Shown: positions 12,111-23,364, counted from the first letter of the stretch. The stretch: 64,000 bases of DNA from Diadema setosum (GCA_033980235.1 CM067070.1:7270195-7334194), one strand, 5' to 3'. Translations and numbers: made by a program. The notes: a model not told the origin generated them from the letters alone.

Positions 12111-12609
12111 TTACTCCTGCGTCAATATTGCTGCCATGAAATATCTGCCAGCTGAGCCAAATATGAATTCTACCCACAAGCATAGCCATAACCCTAATCC
12201 TAATTCTCACATCAAACTAAACATCAAACCTTATCACAACCCTAACCCTAACCTTACGTCCCTGGGGAAAATAAGCCCGGAGCAAATGTCGTGTCACCGA
12301 AAGGAGGTTCTGCACTTTTCATCTTTATACATACATTTTCCTTTCATAGTAAATTTTACTTTGACGTCAGTAATTGTTGTAGTCTTTGCCGTAATCGGGG
12401 AGGGGGGGGGGGAGTCCGATTTCTACACTTGAATTTATGCGATCACTCAATACACTCGGGTTTGTCCCCCTTTGAGTTGACATTTACATTTTTTTTTTCA
12501 ATACTCACAATGTAGTAAATGAGTGTAACATGTTTGATTAATAGGTTAATAGGTCACACCCAACAAATCAAAACAATATGTGCTAATGCGTCTGAAAAAG
12601 TAAACTTAC

Positions 12610-12797
12610 TTGGCAGCCTGGTTTTTGGCGGCATCTCCAACCAGCTTTCCCGTCTCGGTGAAAGCGACGTAGTTCGGTGTGGTTCGGTTTCCCTGGTCGT
12701 TGGCGATGATCTCGACTTTGCCGTTCCGGAAGACACCGACACACGAGGAGGTTGTTCCAAGGTCGATTCCAATAGCTGGTGCTTTCCCCTGAGCCAT
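12610..12797 (-). CDS. HSP70 copy 2, exon 1
   Basis: 188 nt, beginning [18 protein letters not shown] and ending NQAA plus two bases of a split Lys codon completed by exon 2 (8380-9799). The phosphate loop GIDLGTT is intact, but the usual Tyr after GTT is Ser, as in copy 3. The donor GTAAGTTTAC is intact. The start is aligned with those of the paralogues. Confidence 0.88.
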
Positions 12798-13130
12798 TTC
12801 GTCCTACTGTTTTGTGAAACCGGTGTAAATATCAAGTGTGCCGATAAAGGTTAAATCAAAAATATTTCAAAGTTGAGACAAACCTAAGCAACACTCAAAG
12901 TTCATGACAAACTCGCCTGAAATAAAAATGTAAACGAGTTGTCGTATGTTCTTAGTACTCCTCCCTTCCAAAACAATCTGCGTAGTGGTGAAAGTCAATG
13001 CCTATAAATATAACTGCTAGCAAGAATTGCAGCCCCAACAGTCCGGGCTAGAAGAGCGCATGCGCATCTGCTTGCCATCTTGCATAGCTTCTGCTTGAGC
13101 ATTCGCCTCTAGTTTTTTTTTCTCCTCTTT
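12798..13130 (-). promoter_or_regulatory. Upstream region of HSP70 copy 2
   Basis: Homologous to the region upstream of copy 1. It contains AGCGCATGCGCA at about 13055-13066, a near-perfect NRF1-type palindrome, and GAGCATTCGCCTCT at about 13097-13110. A TATA-like stretch (plus-strand TATAAATATA) lies near 13003-13012. No clear heat-shock element is seen. Confidence 0.45.
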
Positions 13131-13164
13131 GAAGAGTAGTTCACTGTTTTATTTACTATATTGC

Positions 13165-13219
<55 letters not shown>

Positions 13220-13471
13220 TGTGTTTAGCTGCACACTTTTCTCATCTCAGGCACTATTGACCCTTTAGGATGCGATTACAAGTTATATCCCCTAAGCTGA
13301 TGAACAGATTACTGTAATAGTAGGCACCGAGGCATCGCAATGTGGAGGAACGATCATGGGGGAGTAAAATGCCCAAGTTACTTTTTTTGTTCTATTCAAA
13401 TCTATTGTGATTTCTGGAAGCCTGTTGTGGGTAGAGCTTTGCACTCAACACAAATGAACACACACACACAC

Positions 13472-13502
<31 letters not shown>

Positions 13503-13690
13503 ATCTCATTCTCTCCCTCCCTCCTCATTGTATTCTTCAATATACCATGCAGCGTTGCCAGGTTGATTTAAGCTTGAAAGTCATTGGTAGTCCGTGAGTT
13601 AACGAATGAGCGAGGGAAAATTAATACAGGAGGATTAAAAGCCAATGTGTATGTTTTCATAATATGAAATTGCACATTCGGTTTCAGTTT
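13131..13690. repeat. Intergenic, with TG and CA microsatellites
   Basis: A TG repeat at about 13168-13224 and a CA repeat at about 13460-13502. No gene is seen. Confidence 0.7.
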
Positions 13691-13691
13691 A

Positions 13692-14030
13692 CTTAAAGGG
13701 AATCAAAGCCCATCCCATGTATAAGGGGAGATTGAGTGAAAGCAGCAATATTAGTTTGTGAAAATTTGGGGAAAACGAACAATCAATTCAAAAAGTTGGG
13801 AGTTTTTAAAGTTTCGGTGCCATCGCTGGTTAAGAAGACTACTGCAGTTCATGACGTCACTTTGGACAGCAATGCAAAGAAAATGCAAGAATTCCACAAA
13901 ATTTCATTTGACATGAAAAGTACACATTAAATCGACTTGTCGATAATTACACCTACTTTCTGAAAGAGGTAAGTCAATTGCTCATTCATGATACTAGACA
14001 AATTACATTTTTTGAATTTTCTTCATATTT
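13692..14030 (+). mobile_element. Truncated MITE related to family A
   Basis: Begins TTAAAGGGAATCAAAGCCC, then follows the family A pattern at a distance (GAGTGAAAGCAGCAATATTAG, split as GAGTGAAAGC and AGCAATATTAG, and CAATCAATTCAAAAAGTT). The matching right end is absent. The family A core phrase CTTTCTGAAAGAGG is present near 13960. Confidence 0.5.
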
Positions 14031-14091
14031 TTTTTTCAATTGTTATTTTGAGGTCTGTTCTGTGAACAAATTTCGAAAAGGTGGACTCTCA

Positions 14092-14149
<58 letters not shown>

Positions 14150-14393
14150 GAAGAGTTTGTTTGCAAAAACCGATAAGTCCATATTTGCCAAATGGAGATA
14201 TTTGCGATTAAAGGTCAAGAAAAATAAAGAGAATAATAAGAAAATTTATGCTTCTCTTGACCATAACTTCAAAAATGTACCTTCATATGTAGTGACCAAT
14301 ATATCATTTAAAAGGTATTATTTTGTACTTTATGACAGAGACCGTACTTCAAAATCTTCAAAAATGGACTTACCGGTTTTTGCAAACAAACTC

Positions 14394-14399
<6 letters not shown>
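14150..14399. mobile_element. MITE inserted in a TA microsatellite
   Basis: Flanked on both sides by TA repeats (14095-14149 and 14397-14428). The left end GAAGAGTTTGTTTGCAAAAA and right end TTTTTGCAAACAAACTCTTC are perfect inverted repeats, extending further inward with one or two mismatches. It has no coding capacity. Confidence 0.85.
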
Positions 14400-14429
<30 letters not shown>

Positions 14430-14431
<2 letters not shown>

Positions 14432-14640
14432 ATCCCTCTGACACCACACCACACACAGCAAGCATATCCCAACGCCTTAAAAGCCCTTGAAAAAGACTGG
14501 TAACACAGTCGAAAGCTTGGGAGAATAAAAGGCCATAGTGAACATTACTGCAACGTCTGCGAATCTTTCCTCCGTCACACATATACCAAAGATAATGCAG
14601 CACCCACAACGTACGCGGCCAAGCCCGCTTCACCTTATAT
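14430..14640 (+). repeat. Possible Penelope-like or related retroelement fragment
   Basis: Contains CCTTGAAAAAGACTGGTAAC followed by ACAGTCGAAAGCTTGG. This resembles the stem-loop plus CGAAA phrase common at the ends of Penelope-like elements and related repeats in marine invertebrates. No protein domain is visible. Family placement is tentative. Confidence 0.25.
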
Positions 14641-14655
14641 ATAATTATATATATG

Positions 14656-14698
<43 letters not shown>

Positions 14699-14701
14699 GG
14701 A

Positions 14702-14940
14702 TTATTTGCAAAAGGGGCTAGATCCATTTTTGATGAAAATTTAGTTGTTAGCATCACCACACAGAATTCCATTTGAGATAGTTACACTGAAAATTTCAAC
14801 CCCGGACAACCGTTTGAATAGACATCATCGCAAACAAAATTAGATTTAGATTTTCCATTCACTTGTGTACAGATTCTCACAAACAAACATATTTTTCTTC
14901 AAAGTACTAAAAATGGGTCTAGCCCCTTTTGCAAATAAGC
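14702..14940. mobile_element. MITE with TTATTTGCAAAAGGGGC ends
   Basis: The left end TTATTTGCAAAAGGGGCTAG and the right end (complement of the same, 14918-14940) are inverted repeats. It lies directly beside a TA microsatellite. Its ends resemble those of the MITE at 14150-14399 (both GAG-TT-TTGCAAAA), so the two may share a transposase. Confidence 0.8.
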
Positions 14941-15005
14941 TCTTATATAGTATTGAGCCCAAAAGTGACATCTCATTGTGGTGATGTCGTCAAAACAAGA
15001 GGAAA

Positions 15006-16803
15006 CTAGACTTGGAATTTGTCAACACTGACAAATTAGGTGATCCGATCTGTTCGTAAATCAACGATTTGAGTCTCCTGATCCCAATAGGCATGACCAT
15101 ACCGGTTTCATCTGTGTTTAGTGGACATTGGCCGTGTGATGTTTGGATTCTCATTTAGAAAAGGGAGTCAGACCTGCCATCTATGGTACACAATTCCGTA
15201 TACACTAACGAAGATACAGAATGAAGTATATTTGACCTTTGACCCCAATTTGCACAGACAAGATGGCATCTGAGCAAAAAATTGTTATTTTGTGAAATGA
15301 TCCTTGTAACATGCTCTTTACGTGTGCAAAATATGGGAAAGATAGGACATGTATTCACCAAGATACAGGTTGAAACATTTATGACCTTTGACCCTAATTT
15401 ACATACTCAAGATGGCATCTGATCAAGTAGTTGTTATTTTATGAAATAATGAACGTGACATGAACTAAGCATGTGCAAAATATGGTGTTGATAGGGTATG
15501 TTTTTCTTGAGTTATTGCAAAGAAAGTTGCAGAAAGAAAGAAATATTTCAATACAACGAATATAAGCTTTAATTTCAACCAAGTTTATTGACGTGATCCC
15601 GACATCGTATGAAAAAACGAAAGGCACAGTTACGATAGCCCAAAGTCTCAGCTACAACATATTAAAATCTGGGAGAAATTCACCGAAGCATAAGTGAGCT
15701 ACTGCTCGAAAAGGACAGTCATGTCAATTTTCATTCCAGAAAAACTGCACTCCCATAGAGATAACACGTAAACTGGTCAAATTCGACAAGGTTACTTTCA
15801 ATCCATTTTTACGAGGTTATGCTGTCATTCAATCAAAATTGTGTTATCACATAACTGATAGAGCATTAAATTAGCTACAGCATACTGAAATCTGGGTGAA
15901 AATTGGCCAAGGATAAGTGAGATACGCTCGAGTAAACTTGAAATTTGATGACGTCATTTTGAAATTTTACTCTTTTTGATTTATTAAGAAATTTGATACC
16001 TTTTCATCTTTTTTTCAGCATTGCCAACCCATGAAATGACATGTTCAACTCATCAGTTTTCAAAATATGTCAAGAAAATGGGGGGTCACCGTCTATCCTG
16101 GCGAGTAAACTCGGATTTAAAATTGGCTGTTTTTTGGCATTGTTGCACTGTATATCGCCATTAACGCGCGCGCGGATTTTCAACTTCGACGGGCCCGTAT
16201 GACGTCATATTGAGTCGGATTGACTTGAAACTTGGCAGAAATATTCCTTGACATTTCAGACATCCGATCTGTGTAAAAAAAGTGGAAATTTCTATTGCAC
16301 ATAAGCTATACGTGCGTATATGCGCGCGCGCGTACGCGTCCGTCCAATTTTTTCAATTTTTCAAAAAATGCTCCAAATGGTCTGAAACGTGTGCAAAAAA
16401 AATTTGAGCTCGATTTGAGCATACAAATATTTCGACGCGCGCGTACGCGCGCGTTTTAAGAGAAAATATGAATTTTGAGAATATGAGTAGAATGCGCATA
16501 ACTTGAAATATATGTGACGTAAATTTCATTGAAAAATTCTATTCCATTAACGAGATATGATTGAGAATGTGTTTTCATATAATGACGTCATAGTGACGTC
16601 ACGGTCGACTGATCAGTATTATACATTAGATCTGTCGTCTTTGGGACATGATACATATATGGTATAATTTTGAAATTGATAGGACGAGGACTTTCTGAGC
16701 TAACCTCTACACAAATTTTGTCCAGAAATAAAGAAGAAGAAGAACCAACAAAGAATCCGTACAGATACAGAAGGTGATCCGAGAGGATACTCGGATCACC
16801 TAA
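15006..16803 (-). mobile_element. Helitron/Helentron-like non-autonomous element, copy 1 (left arm of palindrome)
   Basis: Oriented on the minus strand. The 3' end is at 15006: a 22-nt hairpin (stems AATTTGTCA and TGACAAATT, 15016-15037) followed closely by CTAG. The 5' end at about 16803 starts TTAGGTGATCCGAG with a second hairpin (GGTGATCCGAG / CTCGGATCACC). The 5' terminus TTAGGTGATCCGA is repeated inverted just before the 3' hairpin, the asymmetric-terminal-repeat layout described for Helentrons. It carries CRE palindromes, DR1 motifs and CG-alternating tracts, and has no ORF of note. Confidence 0.65.
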
Positions 16804-16937
16804 AAAACACTTACTAAAACGTTTGTGTGAAGCCTCTTCCCTCTTACGTCTTACTGACTGACGCCCTAGTCTATCAGAATTTGGTCACACTTATTTTTTT
16901 TTCTCGAATGGTGGGGGTGGGGGGGGAGCATTATATT
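16804..16937. other. Spacer between the two head-to-head elements
   Basis: About 134 bp of unique sequence with a G-run near 16912-16926. It separates the two 5' ends. Confidence 0.6.
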
Positions 16938-19411
16938 TAGGTGATCCGAGTATCCTCTCGGATCACCTTCTGTATCTGTACGGATTCTTTGTTGGTTCTT
17001 CTTCTTCTTCTTCTTCTTCTTTATTTCTGGACAAAATTTGTGTAGAGGTTAGCTCAGAAAGTCCTCGTCCTATCAATTTCAAAATTATACCATATATGTA
17101 TCATGTCCCAAAGACGACAGATCTAATGTATAATACTGATCAGTCGACCGTGACGTCACTATGACGTCATTATATGAAAACACATTCTCAATCATATCTC
17201 ATTAATGGAATAGAATTTTTCAATGAAATTTACGTCACATATATTTCAAGTTATGCGCATTCTACTCATATTCTCAAAATTCATATTTTCTCTTAAAACG
17301 CGCGCGTACGCGCGCGTCGAAATATTTGTATGCTCAAATCGAGCTCAAATTTTTTTTGCACACGTTTCAGACCATTTGGAGCATTTTTTGAAAAATTGAA
17401 AAAATTGGACGGACGCGTACGCGCGCGCGCATATACGCACGTATAGCTTATGTGCAATAGAAATTTCCACTTTTTTTACACAGATCGGATGTCTGAAATG
17501 TCAAGGAATATTTCTGCCAAGTTTCAAGTCAATCCGACTCAATATGACGTCATACGGGCCCGTCGAAGTTGAAAATCCGCGCGCGCGTTAATGGCGATAT
17601 ACAGTGCAACAATGCCAAAAAACCGCCAATTTTAAATCCGAGTTTACTCGCCAGGATAGACGGTGACCCCCCATTTTCTTGACATATTTTGAAAACTGAT
17701 GAGTTGAACATGTCATTTCATGGGTTGGCAATGCTGAAAAAAGATGAAAAGGTATCAAATTTCTTAATAAATCAAAAAGAGTAAAATTTCAAAATGACGT
17801 CATCAAATTTCAAGTTTACTCGAGCGTATCTCACTTATCCTTGGCCAATTTTCACCCAGATTTCAGTATGCTGTAGCTTATTTAATACTCTATCAGTTTT
17901 GATAATCAAAAATTTCGCTGGATGAAGTCTTCACCTCGTATAAATAGATTGAAGGTAACCTCGTCAAATTTGATCCATTTGCGAGTTATCTCTATAGGAG
18001 TGCAGTTTTTCTTGAAATGAAAATTAACATGACTGTCTTTTTCGAGCACTATCTAACTTATCCTACAGTGAATTTCTCCCAGATTTTAATCTGTTAGCTT
18101 AGACTTTGCGCTGTCGGTAATGTGTCCTCCGTTTTTTTTTTTTTTCATACGACGTCGAAATCACGTCGAAAAACTTCGCTTAAATTAAAGCTTAGCTTCG
18201 AGGTATTTTCATATTTCTTTCTTTTTGCAAATTTCTTTGGAATAACACATGAAAGACATTCCATAGTACCCCCATATTTTGAACATGTTTAGTTCATGTG
18301 ACGTAGGCCCTACATTATTTTATAAGATCACAACTACTTGATCGAACACCATCTTGGGTAGATAAATTAGGGTCAAAGGTCATAAATGTATCATCCTGTA
18401 TCTTGGGGAATACATGTCCTATCTTTCCAATATTTCGCACACACAAAGACCACGCTACCAAGATCATTTCACAAAATAACCATTTTTTTCTCAGATGCCA
18501 TTTTGGCTGTACAGAGTGGGGTCAATGGTCAAATATACTTCATTATGTATCTTCGTTATAGTATATACCGACTTTGGTACCAAAGATGGCAGACCTCACT
18601 CTCTTTTCTAAATGAGAATCCAAATATGACATGGCCAATGTCCATAACCACAGATGAAACCTTTACGGTCATGCCTATTGGGATCAGGACTCAAATCATT
18701 GATTTTCAAAAGTGCACTAGCTCACTTACCCTTCTGTGGATTTCTCCCAGATTTTAATATGTTGTAGCTGAGACTTTGCGCTATCGTACGTGTCCCCTTT
18801 GTTTTTCATACAATGTCGGGATCACGTCCAAAAACGTGGTTAAAATTAAGGTTATCTTCGATGTATTTTTCATATTTTTTTCTTTCTCCAACTTTCTTTG
18901 CAATAACTCAAGAAAAATAGCCCCTATCTCCCCCATATTTTGCACATGTTTAGTTCATGGTACGTACATTATTTCATAAAATAACAACTACTTGATCAGA
19001 CACCGTCTTGATATGTAAATAAGGGTCAAAGATCATAAATGTTTCATCCTGTATTTTAGTAAATACATGTCCTATCTCTCCCATATTTTGCACACGCACA
19101 GACCATGTCACATCGATCATTTCACAAAGTAATCACTTTTTGTTCAGATGCCATCTTGGTTGTGCAAAGTGGGCTCAATGCTCAAATATACTTCATTCTG
19201 TATCTTCGTTATAGTGTGAACGGAATATGGTACCATAGATGGCAGACCTGACTCCCTTTTCAAAATCAGTATCCAAACATCACACAGCCAATATCCCTAA
19301 ACACAGATGAAACCTGTATAGTCATGCCCATATTGGGATCAAAACTCAAACCATTGATTTTCAAAAGATCGGATCACCTAATTTGTCAGTCTTGACAAAT
19401 TCCGGGTCTAG
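16938..19411 (+). mobile_element. Helitron/Helentron-like non-autonomous element, copy 2 (right arm of palindrome)
   Basis: Plus orientation. The 5' end is TTAGGTGATCCGAG with its hairpin. The 3' hairpin at 19380-19401 (AATTTGTCA, loop GTCT, TGACAAATT) is followed by CTAG at 19408-19411 and TT. It is nearly identical in inverted orientation to copy 1 over its first roughly 1.2 kb. It is longer because of an internal duplication of about 680 bp (compare 18070 with 18750, both reading TTCTCCCAGATTTTAAT). It is non-coding. Confidence 0.65.
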
Positions 19412-19438
19412 TTCTGTCATTCCTTCTTGACGACCTTC

Positions 19439-19815
19439 TTAAAGGGGGTGGCTAGTACCTGATCAGTGGGAATCAGTGGGAACGCTGGGGATGGTTGTTC
19501 CAATCCTTGTGGGATTCATTTAAGAGTACATTATATATCTATAGTTGAGTGAAAATTATTTGCTTCAGAATGGTCTAATATTCAAGTAATGTGCAGTTTA
19601 ATGTTTCCAGGTTAGCATGGCTTTGCACAGTGACGGGGCGATCGGGAAACATTAAACTGCACATTACTTGAATATGAGACCATTCTGAAACAAAAGATTT
19701 TCACACAACTATAGATATATAATGTACTCTTAAATGAATCCCACAAGGATTGGAACAATCATTCTCCAGCATTCCTACTGATTCCCACTGATCGGTTACT
19801 AGCCATCCCCTTTAA
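19439..19815. mobile_element. T2/Kolobok-like MITE, family C
   Basis: Almost a complete palindrome of 377 bp. The left end TTAAAGGGGGTGGCTAGTA and right end TACTAGCCATCCCCTTTAA are inverted. The arms include AAGTAATGTGCAGTTTAATG and its complement around a short centre near 19615-19650. It is bounded by TTAA and shares its right TTAA with the next element. Confidence 0.85.
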
Positions 19816-20380
19816 AGGACAAGTTCACCTTTATAAACATAAGGATAGAGAGAATGCAGCAATATTAGTAGAACACATCAGTGAAAGTTTGAGGAAAATC
19901 GACCAATCGATGCAAAAGTTAGGAATTTTAAAAACTTTTGTGTTGGAACCGCTGGATGAGGAGACTACTAAGGCTCGTGATGTCATATGAGTACAACAGT
20001 ATAAAGAAAATGTGAAGAAAATTCAACATATTTTCACTTTTTCGCATAATAAAAGAGCACTTGACTTGCCTCTTTCTACAGGCAATGGGAATAATATTAC
20101 CCGTAACATACGTCAGTAACGAGTCAAGGGAATGTGTACTTTTTTTCAAAAGATTAAATTTTGTGAAATTCTCTTTATATTTTCCTTATATTGTTGTACG
20201 CATGTGACATCATACACTGCAGTAGTCTTCTCATCCAGCGGTGACTGCACAAAAACTTTAAAAATTCATAACTTTTGAACGGATTGGCCGATTTTCCTCA
20301 AACTTTCAATGATGTGTTCTACCAATATTGCTACATTCTCTCAATCCTTATGTTAATGAAGGGGTGAACTTGTCCTTTAA
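19812..20380 (+). mobile_element. T2/Kolobok-like MITE, family A, copy 2
   Basis: Left end TTAAAGGACAAGTTCACC, right end GAACTTGTCCTTTAA, 569 bp, bounded by TTAA. Same internal layout as 6903-7477. Confidence 0.88.
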
Positions 20381-21009
20381 TATGAGTGGTATCCATTCCT
20401 TGTCACTCGCCGTGCCTCACTGGAGTGGAAAGTGTGTAGCCACAAAATCTATGGCGATATATGTGTATATAACATCAATGGGTCTGCTGAGGTTGACGCT
20501 ATCATGTTCTTGCCTTTCTCAGTCTGAATTAAAGTCGTTTAGTCTATCCATCTGCATTTCTGGCTTTTTCTTCTTCTGTACTTTGCTCTTTCTCGCAATC
20601 TTTATCTTTCATAATATATTTGCTCTCTCCCTCTCTCTGCCTCTTTTTATTGCAATCTCTGTCTTTCATATTGTCTTCAGTTTTATCTTACTAGCATAAT
20701 GTCATTTTTTCTCGTTCTCCTCCTCCACAATACAACAAATGTTGCACTATAAATGTGCTGTATTATTATCACCACCATTATTATCATTATCATCTATATC
20801 ACTTGCTTTCTCAGTCCCTTGGTTGCATGCTGTTTAAAACAATGGAAATAAGTATGGAAACGACTGTACAGAAGCACAATCATATTATTAAAATAGTCTT
20901 ACTCAAGATGAAGGCAGATTGTTGAACCATTATCACGAATTTAAGTGCTATTTCAAAATGTATCAGATGCTGCATTATAGCTAAATTCATCGCTAGAACA
21001 TTGATAGAC
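20381..21009. other. Intergenic, no gene recognised
   Basis: Pyrimidine-rich stretch at 20560-20700, then GCACTATAAATGTGCTGTATT and an imperfect ATT-type microsatellite near 20762-20800, which looks like the tail of an old SINE or LINE. Confidence 0.4.
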
Positions 21010-21670
21010 GCGAAGAGTCCACGTCACGAGTGGCTAGACACCCACGAGTCATACAGCATACGAGTTGTATGGCTCACGAGTCACACAGCTCCCGAGCTAG
21101 TTACTATTAAAGTGAACAACGAGCTCATATCAGGTGAAATTGGCACACACGCTATAACGGTCCAGGAGCTAGACGGTATACATTGTATTAAAGGGATCGT
21201 ATAATTTTGGTTGAGACCTAATTTCAGGTTTCTAACATATTTTGGTGAGATAATGAGAAACCTCTAATGAAATATGAAAGAGCATGTAATTCCATGAGGA
21301 ATTCAACGTTATACTTTATTTGATGAAAATTGGTTTTGAAATGGCTGCGATATCCAAATCAGAGCGATTCTAGTAAAGTGTGGGACCAACACTTTATTAC
21401 GATCGCTTTGTTTTACTTTGTTTTGGGATGTTTCAGTCATTCCAAACCCGATTTTCATTAAATAAACTTTGAATTCCCCTTAAAATGGTAAGCTCTGTAC
21501 TATTTCGTAAGTGTTTTCTTGGTATCTCACAAAAAGTTAAAAGCCCAATTCTCATCTCCACCAATACTGTGCTATCCCTTTAAGCCTTACTTTCGTAATG
21601 CATGTTTCTCGTGGGACGTATTACTCGTAGACGTCAAGCTCGTGGATGACCTCCAAGAGTCAAATCTCAA
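21010..21670. mobile_element. CACGAG foldback repeat, copy 2, split by a MITE
   Basis: The left part (about 21010-21110) has CACCCACGAGTCATACAGC and several CACGAGT units. The right part (about 21600-21670) has the complementary TCGTGG units. A complete family B MITE (21188-21583) sits between them. Confidence 0.6.
21188..21583 (-). mobile_element. T2/Kolobok-like MITE, family B, full copy
   Basis: 396 bp. The left end TTAAAGGGATCGTA and right end GTGCTATCCCTTTAA are short inverted repeats bounded by TTAA. The centre AAAGTGTGGGACCAACACTTT is partly palindromic. It is oriented opposite to the copies at 4529 and 62523. Confidence 0.85.
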
Positions 21671-21890
21671 TCCCACTGAATGATGACTTGTCTTGACTAT
21701 TTTTTTTTTTTGGCTATTATACTTCGGATCTCACATTGTTTGTCCTTCTGTTAAAAGTATATCGTGTCTCCAAACCTCAGTCTCTTATATAATGATCTAC
21801 TTCCTCGAGTCCCTCCCCTCTTTTCGTTTTCATTTTGTCATTTCTGCAGCCTGGTTTATTTTCTTTCTTCTTCTTTTTTGGAGAATGTAG

Positions 21891-21930
<40 letters not shown>

Positions 21931-22011
21931 GTGTGTGTGTGTGTGTTTGGGGGTGTCTTCTGTCTGTCTATCTCTGTCTGGATGTCCATCTGTGTTCAAA
22001 GTAGCTGATCG
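21671..22011. repeat. Intergenic, with TG microsatellite
   Basis: TG repeat at about 21894-21947. Pyrimidine-rich flanks. No gene. Confidence 0.6.
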
Positions 22012-22569
22012 TTAAAGGACAAGTTCACCTTCATAGACATGTGGGTTGAGTGAATGCAGCAATATTAGTAGAGCACATCAGTGAAAGTTTGGGGAAAATC
22101 GGACAATCCGTTCAAAAGTTACAAATTTTTGAAGTTTCTGCTCAGTCACGGCTGGATGAAAAGACTACTATAGCTTGTGATGTCACATGTGTACAACGTT
22201 ATAAAGAAAGAATAAAGAAAATGCAACATATTTCCATTTTCTCGCATAACAAAAAACATTCGACTTCTCTCTTTCAGAAGGCAGGGGGAATGATACAACA
22301 TACGTCAGTAACAAGTCGAAGAAATTTGCACTTTATTCAAAAAGTAAAGTTTTGTGAAATTCTCTTGTTATTTTCCTTATATCGTTGTACGCATGTGACA
22401 TCATACATTGTAGTACTCTTCTTATCCAGCAGTGACTGCGCAGATACTCTAAAAGTTCATAACTTTTAAACAGATTGTCCGATTTTCCTCAAACTTTCAC
22501 TGATGTGTTCTACTAATATTGCTGCATTCTCTCAATCCTTATGTATATGAAGGTGGACTTGTCCTTTAA
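22012..22569 (+). mobile_element. T2/Kolobok-like MITE, family A, copy 3
   Basis: 558 bp, TTAAAGGACAAGTTCACC to GGACTTGTCCTTTAA, bounded by TTAA. Internal order is as in the other copies. Confidence 0.88.
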
Positions 22570-22599
22570 AAGTTATTTCATTTATTCGAGTTTGTGTGT

Positions 22600-22632
<33 letters not shown>

Positions 22633-23364
22633 TCTGTGTGTCTGTGTCTGTCTGTGTGTGTGTCTGTGTGTGTGTTTAACCCTGAGATCTGCCCTAGGAA
22701 AAAAAAATTAAATAAAATGCTGGTTATTGGATCTACTACTCATGGTCACGACTCTACTATTAATCATATAATGCGTAAAACCAATAAGTTATTAACCCTT
22801 CCGTATTGTCTGAAAGCAAAATAGTGTATCTTACAGAACAACATTTTTTTTTTAATCATAATGATGGTACTGGTGTTTAAAGCTTAATTATATATTGTAG
22901 CCTAAGATGGCTTCTAGACACTTAATGCATTTACTACTATGTAATTTCATTCAATATGATGCATTCTTCACCTTGTTAGATCTTCCATATCATTTCTGAT
23001 AAAGTTACATAAGCTTTGAATCAGTAAATTTCTTATCAAATATAAATACTAAAAAGTTTGCGCTGTCTTACTTTTTTATTGGATCATTACTTAGTCTTTA
23101 AGTCCCGTCCAAAAAAAAAAAAAACACACACAACGAAACAAATTAGGCAAACAAGCTAAAATAATCTTTTAGTTAGTTTGGCTTTGAGATGAACATTTTC
23201 TTTGTGATTCATACAATTGATTCGATATTATGTCAATCAATTAAAATCATAAATACATGTTCATAATATGTACATGTATGTGTGTGTGGGGGGGGGAGGG
23301 GTAAGGTTCATGGTGCTCGTGGTTAGTTGGGTCACAGGTTACGCGGCCCCCTACAGATACACAT
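22570..23364. repeat. Intergenic, with TG/TCTG microsatellite
   Basis: Compound TG repeat at about 22593-22674. The rest is AT-rich with no gene. A G-run follows a short TG run near 23280-23297. Confidence 0.5.

Larger units (their letters stand above)
9800..12609 (-). other. Intron of HSP70 copy 2, filled with MITEs
   Basis: A 2810 bp intron with donor AA|GTAAGTTTAC and acceptor TCTAG|A. It is phase 2 in the same codon as copy 1. It carries at least three inverted-repeat elements (9917-10213, 10224-10724 and about 11236-11450) and a family A MITE remnant near 12035-12110. The splice sites are intact. Confidence 0.85.

Noticed and set aside
12238..12253. AACCCTAACCCTAACC, a telomere-like run
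   Set aside because: Fewer than three units, inside unrelated sequence; common by chance or as part of dispersed repeats.
14485..14520. Hammerhead-ribozyme-like phrase (GAAAAAGACTGG...CAGTCGAAAG)
   Set aside because: The CUGAUGA core is missing, so it cannot be called a hammerhead.
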